Below are positions 17,177 to 26,296 of a stretch of DNA of 64,000 nt, piece after piece. The stretch comes from Proteobacteria bacterium UBA981 (GTDB lineage: Bacteria; Pseudomonadota; Gammaproteobacteria; Ga0077536). A program made the position numbers and the translations under genes. Where the stretch lies: positions 174,235 through 238,234 of the forward strand of contig DBBP01000024.1 in the NCBI GenBank assembly GCA_002292285.1, given 5' to 3'. A model generated the notes under the pieces. It searched no databases, was not told the DNA's origin, and saw only the letters and a list, made by a program, of their open reading frames with translations. The stretch's first letter is position 1, and each line of letters opens with the position of its first letter.

Positions 17177-18223
17177 TCAGGTGATAGTGGTCGCCCTGCG
17201 TTTCCGACCTCTGACGAAGCCGAACAGCGCGCACGCCATTAGGCCCGCGGTCGCTGGTTCCGGTACGGAATTGCCGCCGCCAGGCTCAGTTGCCGCTAAG
17301 AATGACCATTCTTCGAATCCAGCTTCTGCCTCAAACAAATTGTCGTTATGTTTATCGACCGAGCCCAGGAAATTGTAGAGGTAAACGTAGTCCGTTGAAT
17401 CGTAACCAGAAACGTCGAATAGCGATGTCGACAAGCGGACTACCAAATCCCAGTCGCCACTGCCATTTCCGCCGCCAGCTTCGTTGACACTGTCGATCAA
17501 CAATCCTCCACAGCCGTTGCCGTCGACTTCATTAATTTCAGGCGCACACGCGTCGCCGACGTGATATTCCCAATCGAGGTCCCAAACTTTTTCAGCTGTT
17601 TCGACCACCGTGTTACCGTCTTTTTTCTGCAATTTCCCTTCCGTTGGGAGGGAAGGCGTGTCGCCGCCAGAATTGCCGGTGGTCGCTTCATCGGCCGTGT
17701 AGAAATTCATATCGCCGGTATGCGCAATAAAGAACTGTAGTTCATCAATCGTAATTGTAGATTTATCGGCGCCGGGTTCATTGATGTCGAGGTAAAATTC
17801 GTAGAAGCCGTTGTTATCCTGCAGATCACCCAGCTGGATGGAATGGTTCCAGTGGTTCTCGTCTTTGGCCTGGTTGACGAATCCGCTGTTCGCGGTGTCG
17901 TTTTGCAGCGACCGGGCGTCGGTGTTGTAGGCCGCTTCGTAGGTTTCCGGTGCGCCGTCACCCTCATTGTGCTGGAACCTCAGGAAGGGGTCGATGACAC
18001 CGGTGCCGGTCGGCATACCGTTGAATACTTCAAATACTGCTGTGCCGTTACCCGTGCAGCTGGAGCCGTTTGTGCTCGCTCCGCACATTGAGACGCTGTC
18101 TCCTTCACCACCCAGCAATTGGAAATACGGCGGATCCCCTAGTTCAGCAAACGCAGGCGTGCAAAATAAGCTCAACAGCGGTGCCAATATGGCGGGAGCG
18201 ATAGCGAAATTGATTCTATTCAT
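17177..18223 (-). CDS. Secreted PEP-CTERM sorting-domain protein
   Basis: 348 residues from ATG at 18223 (MNRINFAIAPAILAPLL), giving a standard signal peptide cleaved near AFA-EL; an upstream in-frame ATG at 18247 would add eight charged residues. The mature part is acidic and Gly/Asn/Asp-rich (EYHVGDACAPEINEVDGN), like other secreted matrix proteins. The C-terminus carries the full tripartite signal: VPEPATAG, a hydrophobic helix LMACALFGFV and the basic tail RGRKRR. Exosortase cleaves such proteins after export and passes them to the cell surface or biofilm. The mid region is not a family I recognise. Confidence 0.9.
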   Translation of the reverse strand: MNRINFAIAPAILAPLLSLFCTPAFAELGDPPYFQLLGGEGDSVSMCGASTNGSSCTGNGTAVFEVFNGMPTGTGVIDPFLRFQHNEGDGAPETYEAAYNTDARSLQNDTANSGFVNQAKDENHWNHSIQLGDLQDNNGFYEFYLDINEPGADKSTITIDELQFFIAHTGDMNFYTADEATTGNSGGDTPSLPTEGKLQKKDGNTVVETAEKVWDLDWEYHVGDACAPEINEVDGNGCGGLLIDSVNEAGGGNGSGDWDLVVRLSTSLFDVSGYDSTDYVYLYNFLGSVDKHNDNLFEAEAGFEEWSFLAATEPGGGNSVPEPATAGLMACALFGFVRGRKRRATTIT

Positions 18224-18985
18224 ATTTTTTTCTCGTCGGCGCGGCATCCAGCAACAAGAGCCCTTCGGACATATCCCAAGGAGTACGATTTCTGACGCGC
18301 TAAGTGTAGCCCCTGGCGCTCAAAAACAATGTTAACTTTCGTTTCAGATGAGGGGTATTACCGTAATTAATTGCCGCGCGCACCCCCAAGCACCCGGCCT
18401 GATTGGTCGAGGATTTCTATGTGTGTCGAGCTTACTACGCTGACACTCAACATATTGTTTAATAACAATCGCTTAGATGGCGACGACGGATAACCAGAGA
18501 GGCTGGCTTTCTTCCTCACGAGCAAGGATAAATTCAGCGCTACATCGTTCGGAAGCTTTGACACCTCATCGGGATGAAGCAAATGGTGGCGTTACTCACA
18601 ACTGGACGTCGGGGGAATTTTACGGACTTTTCACGGGCGAAGCTTGAGTCCGCCCGCCCTGCTTGATTGAGCGTTCCGGCCTCTCACGTAGCATTCTTGA
18701 TCCAGCCGGAGCCGACGATACCCATTTTGCACGGCCCGGACGGCCATCTTTGTACGGCTGGACAATCCGAATCCCTTCAGTCGCGGACTCAGGGTACTCG
18801 CGCAACGCTCGGGCGCAAGCGGAGTCGGCTTCGTTATGTTTAATGTCGCCATAGGCTGAGAGCATTAACACAAGCTGCAGGCTGAATAAGCGCCACAACG
18901 CTCACACCCCATTATCTGTACGATTCCGGGCTCGCGGGTGCACGCCGGAGGGGCGGCATTCCAATAATGACGCCCCTGCCTCACG
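18224..18985. other. 762-base gap without a confident gene
   Basis: Lies between the PEP-CTERM gene start and the end of the PQQ dehydrogenase gene. Two minus-strand frames (18367-18582, 71 codons; 18620-18898, 92 codons) have no recognisable motif and the basic, low-information look of chance frames. A palindrome ATTGTT-TAAT-AACAAT at 18454-18469 is a possible regulator site. AT content is higher at 18350-18480 than in the genes. Confidence 0.4.
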
Positions 18986-20842
18986 CTACTCCCATTGCAT
19001 GATGAACGTGGCGATGTCGTCAATCGTGCGCTCGTCTTCTGCATTCAAGGGCTCCGGGAAGGCACGCGGCATCGGTTCGCGCGGATTCTTGATTAGCTCG
19101 ACCAACTCGTCGAAGGTCATTTTGCTTTTCACGGCCTTGATATCAATGTTGTTCCATTGCGTGCCGTTAGTGCCATGGCAAACCGCACACGAGGTATTGA
19201 ACGCCGATTGACCGCGCTCGGCATCGGGACCGGTATCGGTCGCCAGCGCTGCGACAACGGCTTGCGGTAGTGCCATCACCACTATTGTGGGCTTGCCCGC
19301 GGCACCAAACAAAGAGCGCGATACATTGCCTGAAGTCATGGCGACGTATTGCCGACCACCGACCTCATAGGTGATGACACCACCGGACAGGGAGCCGCCG
19401 GTGTCGGTGCTTTTCAGTAATTTGCCTGTAGCACTGTCAAAGATCATGAAAGTCCCGGCGTTATCACCGCCAAACAGGACACCACCAGCGGTGGGTGTGA
19501 TGCCGCTCAGAACCGCCTGATCGGCGTGGAAGCGCCAGGCCACTGCGCCGGTGTCGGCGTCGAGGGCATAAATCCAGCCGCGAGGACTGCCAATGCCGGT
19601 CCAGGTTCCGCCCATGTTGTAGCCGCCGATATCAGGCTTGGTGCCCGGTTCGCTCATAAACAGCGCGCAATAGTCGAGCGAACCGACGAACAGCCGGTTG
19701 AGCTCTGGATCGAAGGCCGGGCCGTTCCATTCAACGCCGCCCGCAGGTCCAGGGCACGCCTTGATGCCTTCGGGCGTTGGGGTGCGAACCGGCTCATCGA
19801 CGCTCGTGACCGCCGTTTTCGCGATCAGTTTTTGGTTGCGCCGATCGATGATGTGAACGTAGCCATCCTTGCCACCGGCTGCGACTCGTTGCTCACCTTT
19901 ACTGTTGGAATAGAGAATCGGCGCAGCAGCAAGGTCGTGGTCGAGGCCGTCGTTCGGTGCGAGCTGGTACCACCATTTGAGTTCACCGGTGAGGGCATCG
20001 AGGACCAGAACACAGTTGGTATACAGGTTGTCCCCGGGACGTTCCGCAGGCACGAAATCCGGGATCGGATTGCCGACCGGAATAAACACCTCCGAGGTCG
20101 ATGGATCGAGCGCGAAATGTGACCAAGTACCACCGCCACCACCGCCAGTGTCGTTCCAGACCGTGTTGCGCCAGGTTTCCGAGTTAGGTGCGCCCGGTTT
20201 CGGTACGGTGTGAAAGCGCCAGATTTCGCGCCCGGAAATCGCGTCGTAAGCAATCACGCGACCTCGTACACCGAACTCCGAGACTGCCGTGCCGACGATG
20301 ACAATGCCGTTCCATGCCACGGGTGAGCCGGTGACAATCTCGCCATGCGCCGAGTTGCCGACAAAGTTGGTCCACAGCAGGGTACCGCTACGTGCGTCGA
20401 GGGCGATCACCCGCCCATCGTCGGTGCCCCGAAACAAACGACCGCCATAGTAGGCAACGCCACGATTGACCGGCAGCGGCGCTATCGATTGACGTTTGAT
20501 GCGATGGCGCCAGATGATCTTGCAGGTTACCGGGTCAAGCGCAAACGTATCCGTCGCGGTAGTGGCATACATCACGTCATCGATGACAATCAGGCCCGCC
20601 TGAAACGACCCGCGGTCGCCGACGTCGAGGCGACACACTTCGGCCACGGCGGCGGCATTGCTGGTGTTAATTTGCTTCAGTGGTGAATATCGCTGGCCAT
20701 CGAGCGTTTTGTTGTAGCCCTGCCAGTCGCCGCCAGTCGGTCGTTCCGGTTGCAGCGGATCGACGACGCGCTCAGCCGCGCCAAGGCCGCAGGTAATCGA
20801 TAACAAGCATGCGCCGAACAGCGCGCGTGGTAGAAATTCCAT
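18986..20842 (-). CDS. PQQ-dependent dehydrogenase with C-terminal cytochrome c domain
   Basis: 618 residues: signal peptide (residues 1-23, LFGACLLSITCGLGAAE), an eight-bladed PQQ propeller with Trp-docking motifs (ALDPVTCKIIWRHRI, ALDARSGTLLWTNFVG, VLDALTGELKWWYQL, ALDADTGAVAWRFHA), and a haem domain with C552-A-V-C555-H556 plus a likely axial Met591 (EPMPRAF). This quinohaemoprotein architecture oxidises alcohols or related substrates in the periplasm and passes electrons to the respiratory chain. The adjacent-Cys disulfide typical of methanol dehydrogenase is not seen. It is monocistronic and divergent from the acyl-CoA ligase. Ribosome site GGGGGA before the ATG. Confidence 0.88.
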   Translation of the reverse strand: MEFLPRALFGACLLSITCGLGAAERVVDPLQPERPTGGDWQGYNKTLDGQRYSPLKQINTSNAAAVAEVCRLDVGDRGSFQAGLIVIDDVMYATTATDTFALDPVTCKIIWRHRIKRQSIAPLPVNRGVAYYGGRLFRGTDDGRVIALDARSGTLLWTNFVGNSAHGEIVTGSPVAWNGIVIVGTAVSEFGVRGRVIAYDAISGREIWRFHTVPKPGAPNSETWRNTVWNDTGGGGGGTWSHFALDPSTSEVFIPVGNPIPDFVPAERPGDNLYTNCVLVLDALTGELKWWYQLAPNDGLDHDLAAAPILYSNSKGEQRVAAGGKDGYVHIIDRRNQKLIAKTAVTSVDEPVRTPTPEGIKACPGPAGGVEWNGPAFDPELNRLFVGSLDYCALFMSEPGTKPDIGGYNMGGTWTGIGSPRGWIYALDADTGAVAWRFHADQAVLSGITPTAGGVLFGGDNAGTFMIFDSATGKLLKSTDTGGSLSGGVITYEVGGRQYVAMTSGNVSRSLFGAAGKPTIVVMALPQAVVAALATDTGPDAERGQSAFNTSCAVCHGTNGTQWNNIDIKAVKSKMTFDELVELIKNPREPMPRAFPEPLNAEDERTIDDIATFIMQWE

Positions 20843-21078
20843 GGTGTTCCCCCGGTAATGGGCCCGCCAACGGAAGTTGCTTCAGCAGGCGAGCGTCGCG
20901 TCAAAGTGCCGAACCCCGGACGACACCGCGCGACATCCACATTAATCCAATTGTGAAGTTCAGGCGAGTCGGCCACACGACTGTACGACTGAATCCGGCC
21001 CAAGCGTCGTTTTCCAAAGCAATCGCCGTGTCGTGATCCGGTAAGCTGGGGACGAATTCACGGCGTCGTTGCTCACTC

Positions 21079-22611
21079 ATGCTCATCCATCCGAAGAATC
21101 ACGCTCGCGTCACACCGGACAAGCTGGCTTACGTCGTCGCTGAGAATGGTGAGACGATGACCTATCGCCAGCTCGATGAACAGTCCAATCGTCACGCGCA
21201 ATTGTTCCGCGCCCTCGGCCTGGCGGTCGGTGACGGGGTTGCATTGTGGATGGAAAATCGCACGGGCTTTTTCGAAATTTGTTGGGCCGCTCAACGTGCC
21301 GGCCTCTACTACACGCCCATCAGCACACATTTGAAGGCGGACGAGATTGCCTACATTCTGAACGATTGTGGCGCGCGTATTTTCATCGCCTCAGCGCGTT
21401 ACCGATCTGAGGCGGAGCGCCTTGGTGAGCGCTTACCGAAAACTACTATCCGGCTATCCTTCGGCGGCGAAATCACAGGTTTCGAGCGTCTTGAAGATCT
21501 GCTGTCCGAGCAACCGCCCACCCCGATTGACGACGAAACAACCGGTAGTTCGATGCTCTATTCGTCCGGCACCACCGGTTATCCGAAGGGTGTTCGGCGG
21601 GCGTTGAGCGGCGATGCGATCGATGATTTCCCAGATCGCTATGCGTCATTTCGCGATCGTTATGAGTTTGACCCGGCGACCATCTACCTTTCACCGGCAC
21701 CCCTTTATCACGCAGCGCCGCTCGGTTTTACCATGGCGACCCTGGCGTTTGGCGGGACGTGTATCGTGATGCAGCGCTTCGACGCCGAACAAGCATTGGC
21801 GTTAATCGAACGCTACCAAGTCACTCATAGCCAATGGGTACCGACGATGTTCATCCGCTTGCTGCGCCTCGATGACGCCACCAGGAAGCGCTACGATCTG
21901 TCGACGCATCGGATTGCGATTCATGCCGCAGCGCCGTGCCCGGTCGCGACCAAGCACGAGATGATCGCGTGGTGGGGCCCGATTGTTCATGAGTATTACG
22001 CGGGCTCCGAGGGTGTAGGGTCGACCCATATCACTTCTGCCCAGTGGCTGGCTCATCCTGGCTCAGTCGGGCGCAGCGTGGATGGTGTTTTACACATCGT
22101 CGATGAAGCAGGGGCCGAACTGGGGCCAGGAGAAGTAGGCACGGTGTTTTTTGCCGATGCGCCTCACTTCGAATATCACAATGCGCCGGCAAAAACTGCC
22201 GAAGCATTTTCGCGGGACGGGTGGGGCACGCTGGGCGACGTGGGCTATCTCGATGAGGAAGCCTATCTGTACCTGACAGATCGTAAGGCCAACATGATTA
22301 TTTCGGGCGGCGTGAACATTTATCCGCAGGAAGCAGAAAACATTCTCCTCGGCCATGCTGACGTTCTGGACGCAGCAGTATTCGGTGTGCCGAACGAGGA
22401 CTTTGGCGAGGAGGTCAAAGCCGTTGTGCAATTGGTGCCAGGACGTGCACCTGATGCCGACTTGCAAGCTCAGCTTATCGAATACTGTCGCCAGCGGATT
22501 GCCGATATTAAATGCCCGCGCTCGGTCGATTTCGAGTCAGAGTTGCCGCGCTTGCCAAATGGCAAGCTCTATAAGCGGCAACTGAAGGCGCGTTATTGGC
22601 CGAGCGAGTAA
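21079..22611 (+). CDS. AMP-forming acyl-CoA synthetase
   Basis: 510 residues of the ANL superfamily. The phosphate-binding loop YSSGTTGYPKGVRR lies near residue 155. The A5-like HEYYAGSEGVG, the hinge YLYLTDRKANMIISGGVNIYP and the C-terminal catalytic lysine region LPRLPNGKLYKRQLK follow in order. It activates a carboxylic acid to the CoA thioester in the cytosol; chain length or ring type cannot be read from sequence. It diverges from the PQQ dehydrogenase gene with 236 bases between, where both promoters should lie. Confidence 0.88.
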   Translation: MLIHPKNHARVTPDKLAYVVAENGETMTYRQLDEQSNRHAQLFRALGLAVGDGVALWMENRTGFFEICWAAQRAGLYYTPISTHLKADEIAYILNDCGARIFIASARYRSEAERLGERLPKTTIRLSFGGEITGFERLEDLLSEQPPTPIDDETTGSSMLYSSGTTGYPKGVRRALSGDAIDDFPDRYASFRDRYEFDPATIYLSPAPLYHAAPLGFTMATLAFGGTCIVMQRFDAEQALALIERYQVTHSQWVPTMFIRLLRLDDATRKRYDLSTHRIAIHAAAPCPVATKHEMIAWWGPIVHEYYAGSEGVGSTHITSAQWLAHPGSVGRSVDGVLHIVDEAGAELGPGEVGTVFFADAPHFEYHNAPAKTAEAFSRDGWGTLGDVGYLDEEAYLYLTDRKANMIISGGVNIYPQEAENILLGHADVLDAAVFGVPNEDFGEEVKAVVQLVPGRAPDADLQAQLIEYCRQRIADIKCPRSVDFESELPRLPNGKLYKRQLKARYWPSE

Positions 22612-22947
22612 TTGCTCTGCGCGGCGCGGCGTGGGTCGCCTATGGTGCGGCCAGGGTGTTCGCCACCCCGTAATACCGTTTATCCGAGCCGCTGAACGAG
22701 CCGTTGTCATTTACCAATCGGAGCTAGCCTAAGCACACGCCGGACCGACTGATGGCCGAGCTGTCGTCCGTCGAGCGAGTTGACGCACCTGCGCGCGTCA
22801 CCGCTAAGGAACGCTTTACCGCCCGCTCGGATCGCAGGCGAGCGCGAAAATCAGGTTTATTCTGCTTGCTTTGCGGGACTCAATGCGCCTGGCTAACCGC
22901 TGGCGTTCAGCGCCCGGGAGCGGGGCGCTATCGGGTAACTTGGCGGT
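22612..22947. other. 336-base gap between convergent genes
   Basis: The acyl-CoA ligase and the SLOG-like gene converge here. A plus-strand frame at 22752-22967 is Arg-rich and unsupported. A GC-rich hairpin (AGCGCCC/GGGCGCT) near 22909-22931 may act in termination. Nothing else was seen. Confidence 0.4.
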
Positions 22948-23742
22948 CTAAACCTGGACCTGATTAGTATCTACCTGATGGATGGTCAGACCGCCGCGGG
23001 TTGCGGCACTGACAATCCTGATTTGTGAGGGCTGCGCGGTCATGTCGAAATCGAATACGCTGAGCAAATGAGTCGAGTACCAAATCGCGCGCGCTTCGGC
23101 AGCAATTGCGGCATTGCGGCCATAGCGATCTTCGTTTGCGCCAATGATGCGATGCTTCAACCCGAGCGTTTTTGCCGCCGCATCGTTGGCAGCCAGAGTA
23201 CGCGGCGCGCCGACGCTAACGATATCGACCGTGCTTGTGCCCCATAGTGGTGCGTTCAAATCGATGTGTTGTTTCAGTTCCCTCTGCCATGCGGTTTTTT
23301 TGAAGTTCGCAGCCGGGTCGAACAAGATCATTCGGACCGGAATCGTTGCATCGAGAATCCGTTTCCACAGGCCCGGCAGGGTGCAGTTACGCGGCGCGCG
23401 CGCGAACAGTTCAGCCATGACCGCGTCCTCATACGCGCCAGCCTCGCAGCCGAAGCGTGCAATAGTAAATTGGTGGTTTGGATTGTGTTTCGCAAGCTCT
23501 AACAGTGGTGCGACATAATTTTCGATGACATTCAGCGCCAGCAGTTCGCCGGTGCTGTTGCGGTAAGGGATCGCATAGGCGCGTCCGCTCGCGCCGCTGC
23601 CTTTTCCGGCCTGGGCCCCGTGCAGCGTGACGGCGAGTAACGCGGACTCGCTTTTGTGTTGTCCGGCATGGTCGGTACCAAAGACGTATATCGGCTCGTC
23701 TTTTGCGCCTCCTTCACTGGTTTTGCTAGCTTCAGCCGGCAC
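22948..23742 (-). CDS. Two-domain protein: A1S_2505-like N-terminal half and SLOG/DUF2493-like C-terminal half
   Basis: 264 residues from GTG at 23742, with GGAG upstream. Residues 15-115 (PIYVFGTDHAGQHKSESA, SYAIP-like RAYAIPYRNSTGELLALN, FTIARFGCEAGAYEDA) resemble a small family best known from phages, in which an F/VFGSNxxGxHGxGAA motif and an RIGCGxAG motif recur. Residues 135-255 (RMILFDPAAN, DRYGRNAAIAAEARAIWYSTHLLSVFD, ATRGGLTIHQVD) resemble the SLOG/DUF2493 fold, which binds nucleotide-derived ligands. Some glycine motifs are altered. No signal peptide. Role unknown; both assignments come from motif memory and need a profile search. Confidence 0.7.
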   Translation of the reverse strand: MPAEASKTSEGGAKDEPIYVFGTDHAGQHKSESALLAVTLHGAQAGKGSGASGRAYAIPYRNSTGELLALNVIENYVAPLLELAKHNPNHQFTIARFGCEAGAYEDAVMAELFARAPRNCTLPGLWKRILDATIPVRMILFDPAANFKKTAWQRELKQHIDLNAPLWGTSTVDIVSVGAPRTLAANDAAAKTLGLKHRIIGANEDRYGRNAAIAAEARAIWYSTHLLSVFDFDMTAQPSQIRIVSAATRGGLTIHQVDTNQVQV

Positions 23743-24077
23743 AGTGGGTGTTCTCCAGTTGGCACGTGCGCCCCGATTCGTACGGGGTTGTCATAGGAAT
23801 GATGTTGGTCGGTTCTGAGCGATTTTTCGGCTCGGCAAATGTCCGACAGCGAAAATGGGGTCGGACAGCGCGAACTATACACATCGCGCGCTATTTTTGG
23901 CCAATAGCTGGCTGCTTTCACGAGCCGACGTAAGCTTGGACCGGCTGCGGAGTTTGCTTGGGTGCCGCTCTTTTTCGTCAGGGTTACACTGGCGATAGGA
24001 CGCAATCCTGAGAGCGCTTAAGATAGTTCCCTGGATTTCCCCTGCCGCACATCTACTGCAACGATTTTCGCTTGGCC
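23743..24077. other. 335-base divergent intergenic region
   Basis: Holds the promoters of the SLOG-like gene (minus) and the SprT-like gene (plus). An inverted repeat GTCCGAC (23841-23847) / GTCGGAC (23860-23866) flanks a 12-base spacer and could be an operator or hairpin. No gene was recognised. Confidence 0.4.
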
Positions 24078-24593
24078 ATGCTCGCTCTTAATGAAGCTTT
24101 TTCGCCCCTCGTCGCTGACAATGCGCGAAACTGGCTGGACGTCTGGACGCTGCGCGAGCTTGAATCGTCCGTTAGATTCAAATTTTCTACGCGCATGTTT
24201 CGCACCGTCGGGCGCTGCTACCCTAGCAAGCAGCTGATCACGCTGGCCGCAGCTGTGCCGGAAATGAGCGAATACAACGTGCGTTCCATCCTCTGCCACG
24301 AACTCGCCCATTTAGCCGCCTACGAACTGTTTGGGCGCCACATCAAGCCCCACGGCCGCGAGTGGCAGGTCTTGATGCGCGCGGCGGGATTCCCCCCGCA
24401 CGTCCGCTTTGACGATGTTGAGGCCATTGCCCTGCTGCAAGCACGCGCACCTAAGCGCCGGCGTTATGTGCATCGTTGTCCGGTGTGCGCCGCACAGCGA
24501 ATCAGCGCGCGCCGCGTGCCGGCGTGGCGGTGCGGCGCGTGTTACGAAATCGGGCGAGACGGTGTTCTGGAGATCATCCCGCTCACAATCTGA
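24078..24593 (+). CDS. SprT-like zinc metallopeptidase-fold protein
   Basis: 171 residues from ATG at 24078. The zinc-binding helix ILCHELAHLAAYELFG provides H74-E75-x-x-H78, with a third ligand H92 in IKPHGREW, the SprT order. A C-terminal zinc ribbon has C134-x2-C137 and C152-x2-C155. SprT/Spartan-like proteins act on proteins crosslinked to DNA in eukaryotes; the bacterial role is poorly defined. It stands alone, followed 80 bases later by the arsI-like gene. Confidence 0.85.
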   Translation: MLALNEAFSPLVADNARNWLDVWTLRELESSVRFKFSTRMFRTVGRCYPSKQLITLAAAVPEMSEYNVRSILCHELAHLAAYELFGRHIKPHGREWQVLMRAAGFPPHVRFDDVEAIALLQARAPKRRRYVHRCPVCAAQRISARRVPAWRCGACYEIGRDGVLEIIPLTI

Positions 24594-24673
24594 TCGAGTG
24601 CGAGCAAATTTGCGTCCTTTTGCGAGCTGCTGCGTCTTGATGGGTAAGACTATTTATCATCAGGAGAAATGGC

Positions 24674-25081
24674 ATGCGCTTACAACTCGCTTTGAATGTT
24701 CGCGATCTCGAAGAGGCGGTGACCTACTACGGCAAACTGTTCGCGACGGAACCGCATAAGCGGCGCCCGGGGTACGCTAATTTTGTCATCGAACAACCAC
24801 CGCTGAAGCTGGTCTTGTTCGAGAATGCTGACGCGCCGGAACGGCTGAACCACCTCGGGGTGGAAGTCGGCAACGCTGCACAGCTGGCCACGCTTGAACG
24901 CCGGCTCGACAACGATGGCGTACTCGAGTCGATTGAGCACGAATCCCATTGCTGTCATGCGGTGCAGAACAAGCTGTGGTCACACGAGCCCCAGGGGCTG
25001 CACTGGGAATGGTATGAAATTGTCGACGACGAGCCGATAAATACAGTTACTGCGCGTGCTGGTGTGGGCTGTTGTGGCTAG
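24674..25081 (+). CDS. arsI: ArsI/CadI-family glyoxalase-fold metalloenzyme
   Basis: 135 residues of the vicinal-oxygen-chelate fold. The signature residues of ArsI C-As lyases are present: Gln4 (RLQLALNV), His60 (LNHLGVEV), the thiol pair Cys93-Cys94 (SHCCHAVQNKLW) and Glu112 (HWEWYEI). ArsI cleaves the carbon-arsenic bond of trivalent organoarsenicals using Fe(II) and O2; CadI relatives bind cadmium. The C-terminal tail is shorter than in typical ArsI but keeps a CC pair (VGCCG). AGGAG-like ribosome site before ATG. A sigma factor gene follows after 9 bases, so the two are likely one operon; no arsR is adjacent. Confidence 0.82.
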   Translation: MRLQLALNVRDLEEAVTYYGKLFATEPHKRRPGYANFVIEQPPLKLVLFENADAPERLNHLGVEVGNAAQLATLERRLDNDGVLESIEHESHCCHAVQNKLWSHEPQGLHWEWYEIVDDEPINTVTARAGVGCCG

Positions 25082-25090
25082 ACTTGCCCA

Positions 25091-25663
25091 ATGACTGTGA
25101 CATTCGCTAAGGAATTTCCCTGGCTGGAATACATCGATCATTTGACCGCGGTAGTGGCTAAGCGGGTCGCTGCGCCAGCGGTCGAAGATGTCGTTGGTGA
25201 AATTCTGCTAAAAGTAGTCCGACATCGGGCCGAGCTTGATGAGGTGAGTAGCCCGATTGCGTGGATGACGCGTATCGCTCTGAACACCATCGCTGACTAC
25301 CACTGCCGCAGCGCTGTCGAACAGCGGACCAAATCCGAATGGGCAGCCGACGCGCAAACGCAAAATGCCGTGGCGGATGATGGCGAGGGCATCGAGCAAT
25401 CGATTGCGGGGTGCGTGTTGCCATTCATTCAGGAACTGCCGCCCCTTGATGCGCAAGTGCTCATTTTGACCGACCTCGACGGGATGACTCAGCGCGCGGC
25501 AGCTGAGCAGCTCGGATTGTCGATTTCCGGGATGAAATCACGTGTGCAGCGCGCGCGCATACGGCTGCGCGATGCTTTAGCCACATGTTGTGCGGTCCAG
25601 TTTGATCGGCGAGGCGGGGTGCTCGAAGTAACGCGCAGGACGAGTGATAACTGCCATTGTTAG
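25091..25663 (+). CDS. ECF-type RNA polymerase sigma factor with cysteine-rich tail (SigZ-like)
   Basis: 190 residues with region 2 (VEDVVGEILLKVVRHRAELDE, SSPIAWMTRIALNTIADYHC) and region 4 helix-turn-helix (MTQRAAAEQLGLSISGMKSR, VQRARIRLRDAL). After region 4 comes a short tail with paired cysteines (TCCAVQFDRRGG ... DNCHC) that resembles the C-terminal extension of SigZ-type factors. No anti-sigma gene is next to it, so the Cys tail may itself sense metal or redox state (inference). It is 9 bases after the arsI-like gene, suggesting that enzyme is co-regulated with the factor. Confidence 0.85.
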   Translation: MTVTFAKEFPWLEYIDHLTAVVAKRVAAPAVEDVVGEILLKVVRHRAELDEVSSPIAWMTRIALNTIADYHCRSAVEQRTKSEWAADAQTQNAVADDGEGIEQSIAGCVLPFIQELPPLDAQVLILTDLDGMTQRAAAEQLGLSISGMKSRVQRARIRLRDALATCCAVQFDRRGGVLEVTRRTSDNCHC

Positions 25664-25696
25664 GGGCTCGTCATCGCCGCATGGACGCCGCTAGCC

Positions 25697-26296
25697 CTAG
25701 AGTCCCTGAAGGTCGGCTTGTTGAGCCGTTTCCCATGCCCAGCGCACTTCTTCTTCTTTAAAGAACTGCGCCTTTTTGAACGCTTTGCGTAAAACCGCAG
25801 TCAAGTTTTCATAGTGCGTCACGGCCACCTCGATGACGCCACCAATCACAGGCCGCGAGTCACTCGGCAAATCCAGGTAGTTGGTCGACATGAGATAGCG
25901 TTGCTCAAGCAATGCGTTGGCGAAATGTTCCGCCCGTGCGTCGCGCTGCTCAGCGGGACTTTCGAGCACCGCTGCGGCAGCACTATCGAGATAGGCGCGA
26001 TAGGCCTCCACAGCGGGTGCTGCAGCACTGCCGTGATCCTGCACAACGAGCGCTTCTATCTCGGCAAGCTTTTCGCGGGCAAACGCTATTGCGAGGGGAT
26101 AACGGTCTGCGCTGGCCGGCGTGAGAAGCAGACGCGTCTGCTCGTCAAGGAGATCGAGCCGGTAGCTGAATTGCAGCGGTGTGAGGCCCGCATCCGGTAG
26201 CGGCTCGACATCATTAAAGGTCGTCATCAGTCCATGTCCGGCAGGCACCACCGCAGAATAAAGACCGATCAACAGCCAGACGAGTGTGCGCCTCAT
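25697..26296 (-). CDS. Secreted alpha-helical protein of unknown function
   Basis: 199 residues. The N-terminal RRTLVWLLIGLYSAVVPAGHG is a signal peptide. The mature protein is helical, with stretches LQFSYRLDLLDEQTRLLLTP and PLAIAFAREKLAEIEALVVQ and a C-terminal aromatic/basic helix (KAFKKAQFFKEEEVRWAWE). I do not recognise the family with confidence. Last gene of the four-gene envelope operon; its ATG overlaps the stop of the lipoprotein gene by 4 bases, so translation is coupled. Confidence 0.75.
   Translation of the reverse strand: MRRTLVWLLIGLYSAVVPAGHGLMTTFNDVEPLPDAGLTPLQFSYRLDLLDEQTRLLLTPASADRYPLAIAFAREKLAEIEALVVQDHGSAAAPAVEAYRAYLDSAAAAVLESPAEQRDARAEHFANALLEQRYLMSTNYLDLPSDSRPVIGGVIEVAVTHYENLTAVLRKAFKKAQFFKEEEVRWAWETAQQADLQGL

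Noticed and set aside
18367..18898. Two minus-strand frames of 71 and 92 codons
   Set aside because: No motif, basic low-information composition and no ribosome site; likely chance frames.
22752..22967. 71-codon plus-strand frame in the convergent gap
   Set aside because: Arg-rich, no family, and overlaps the end of the SLOG-like gene.
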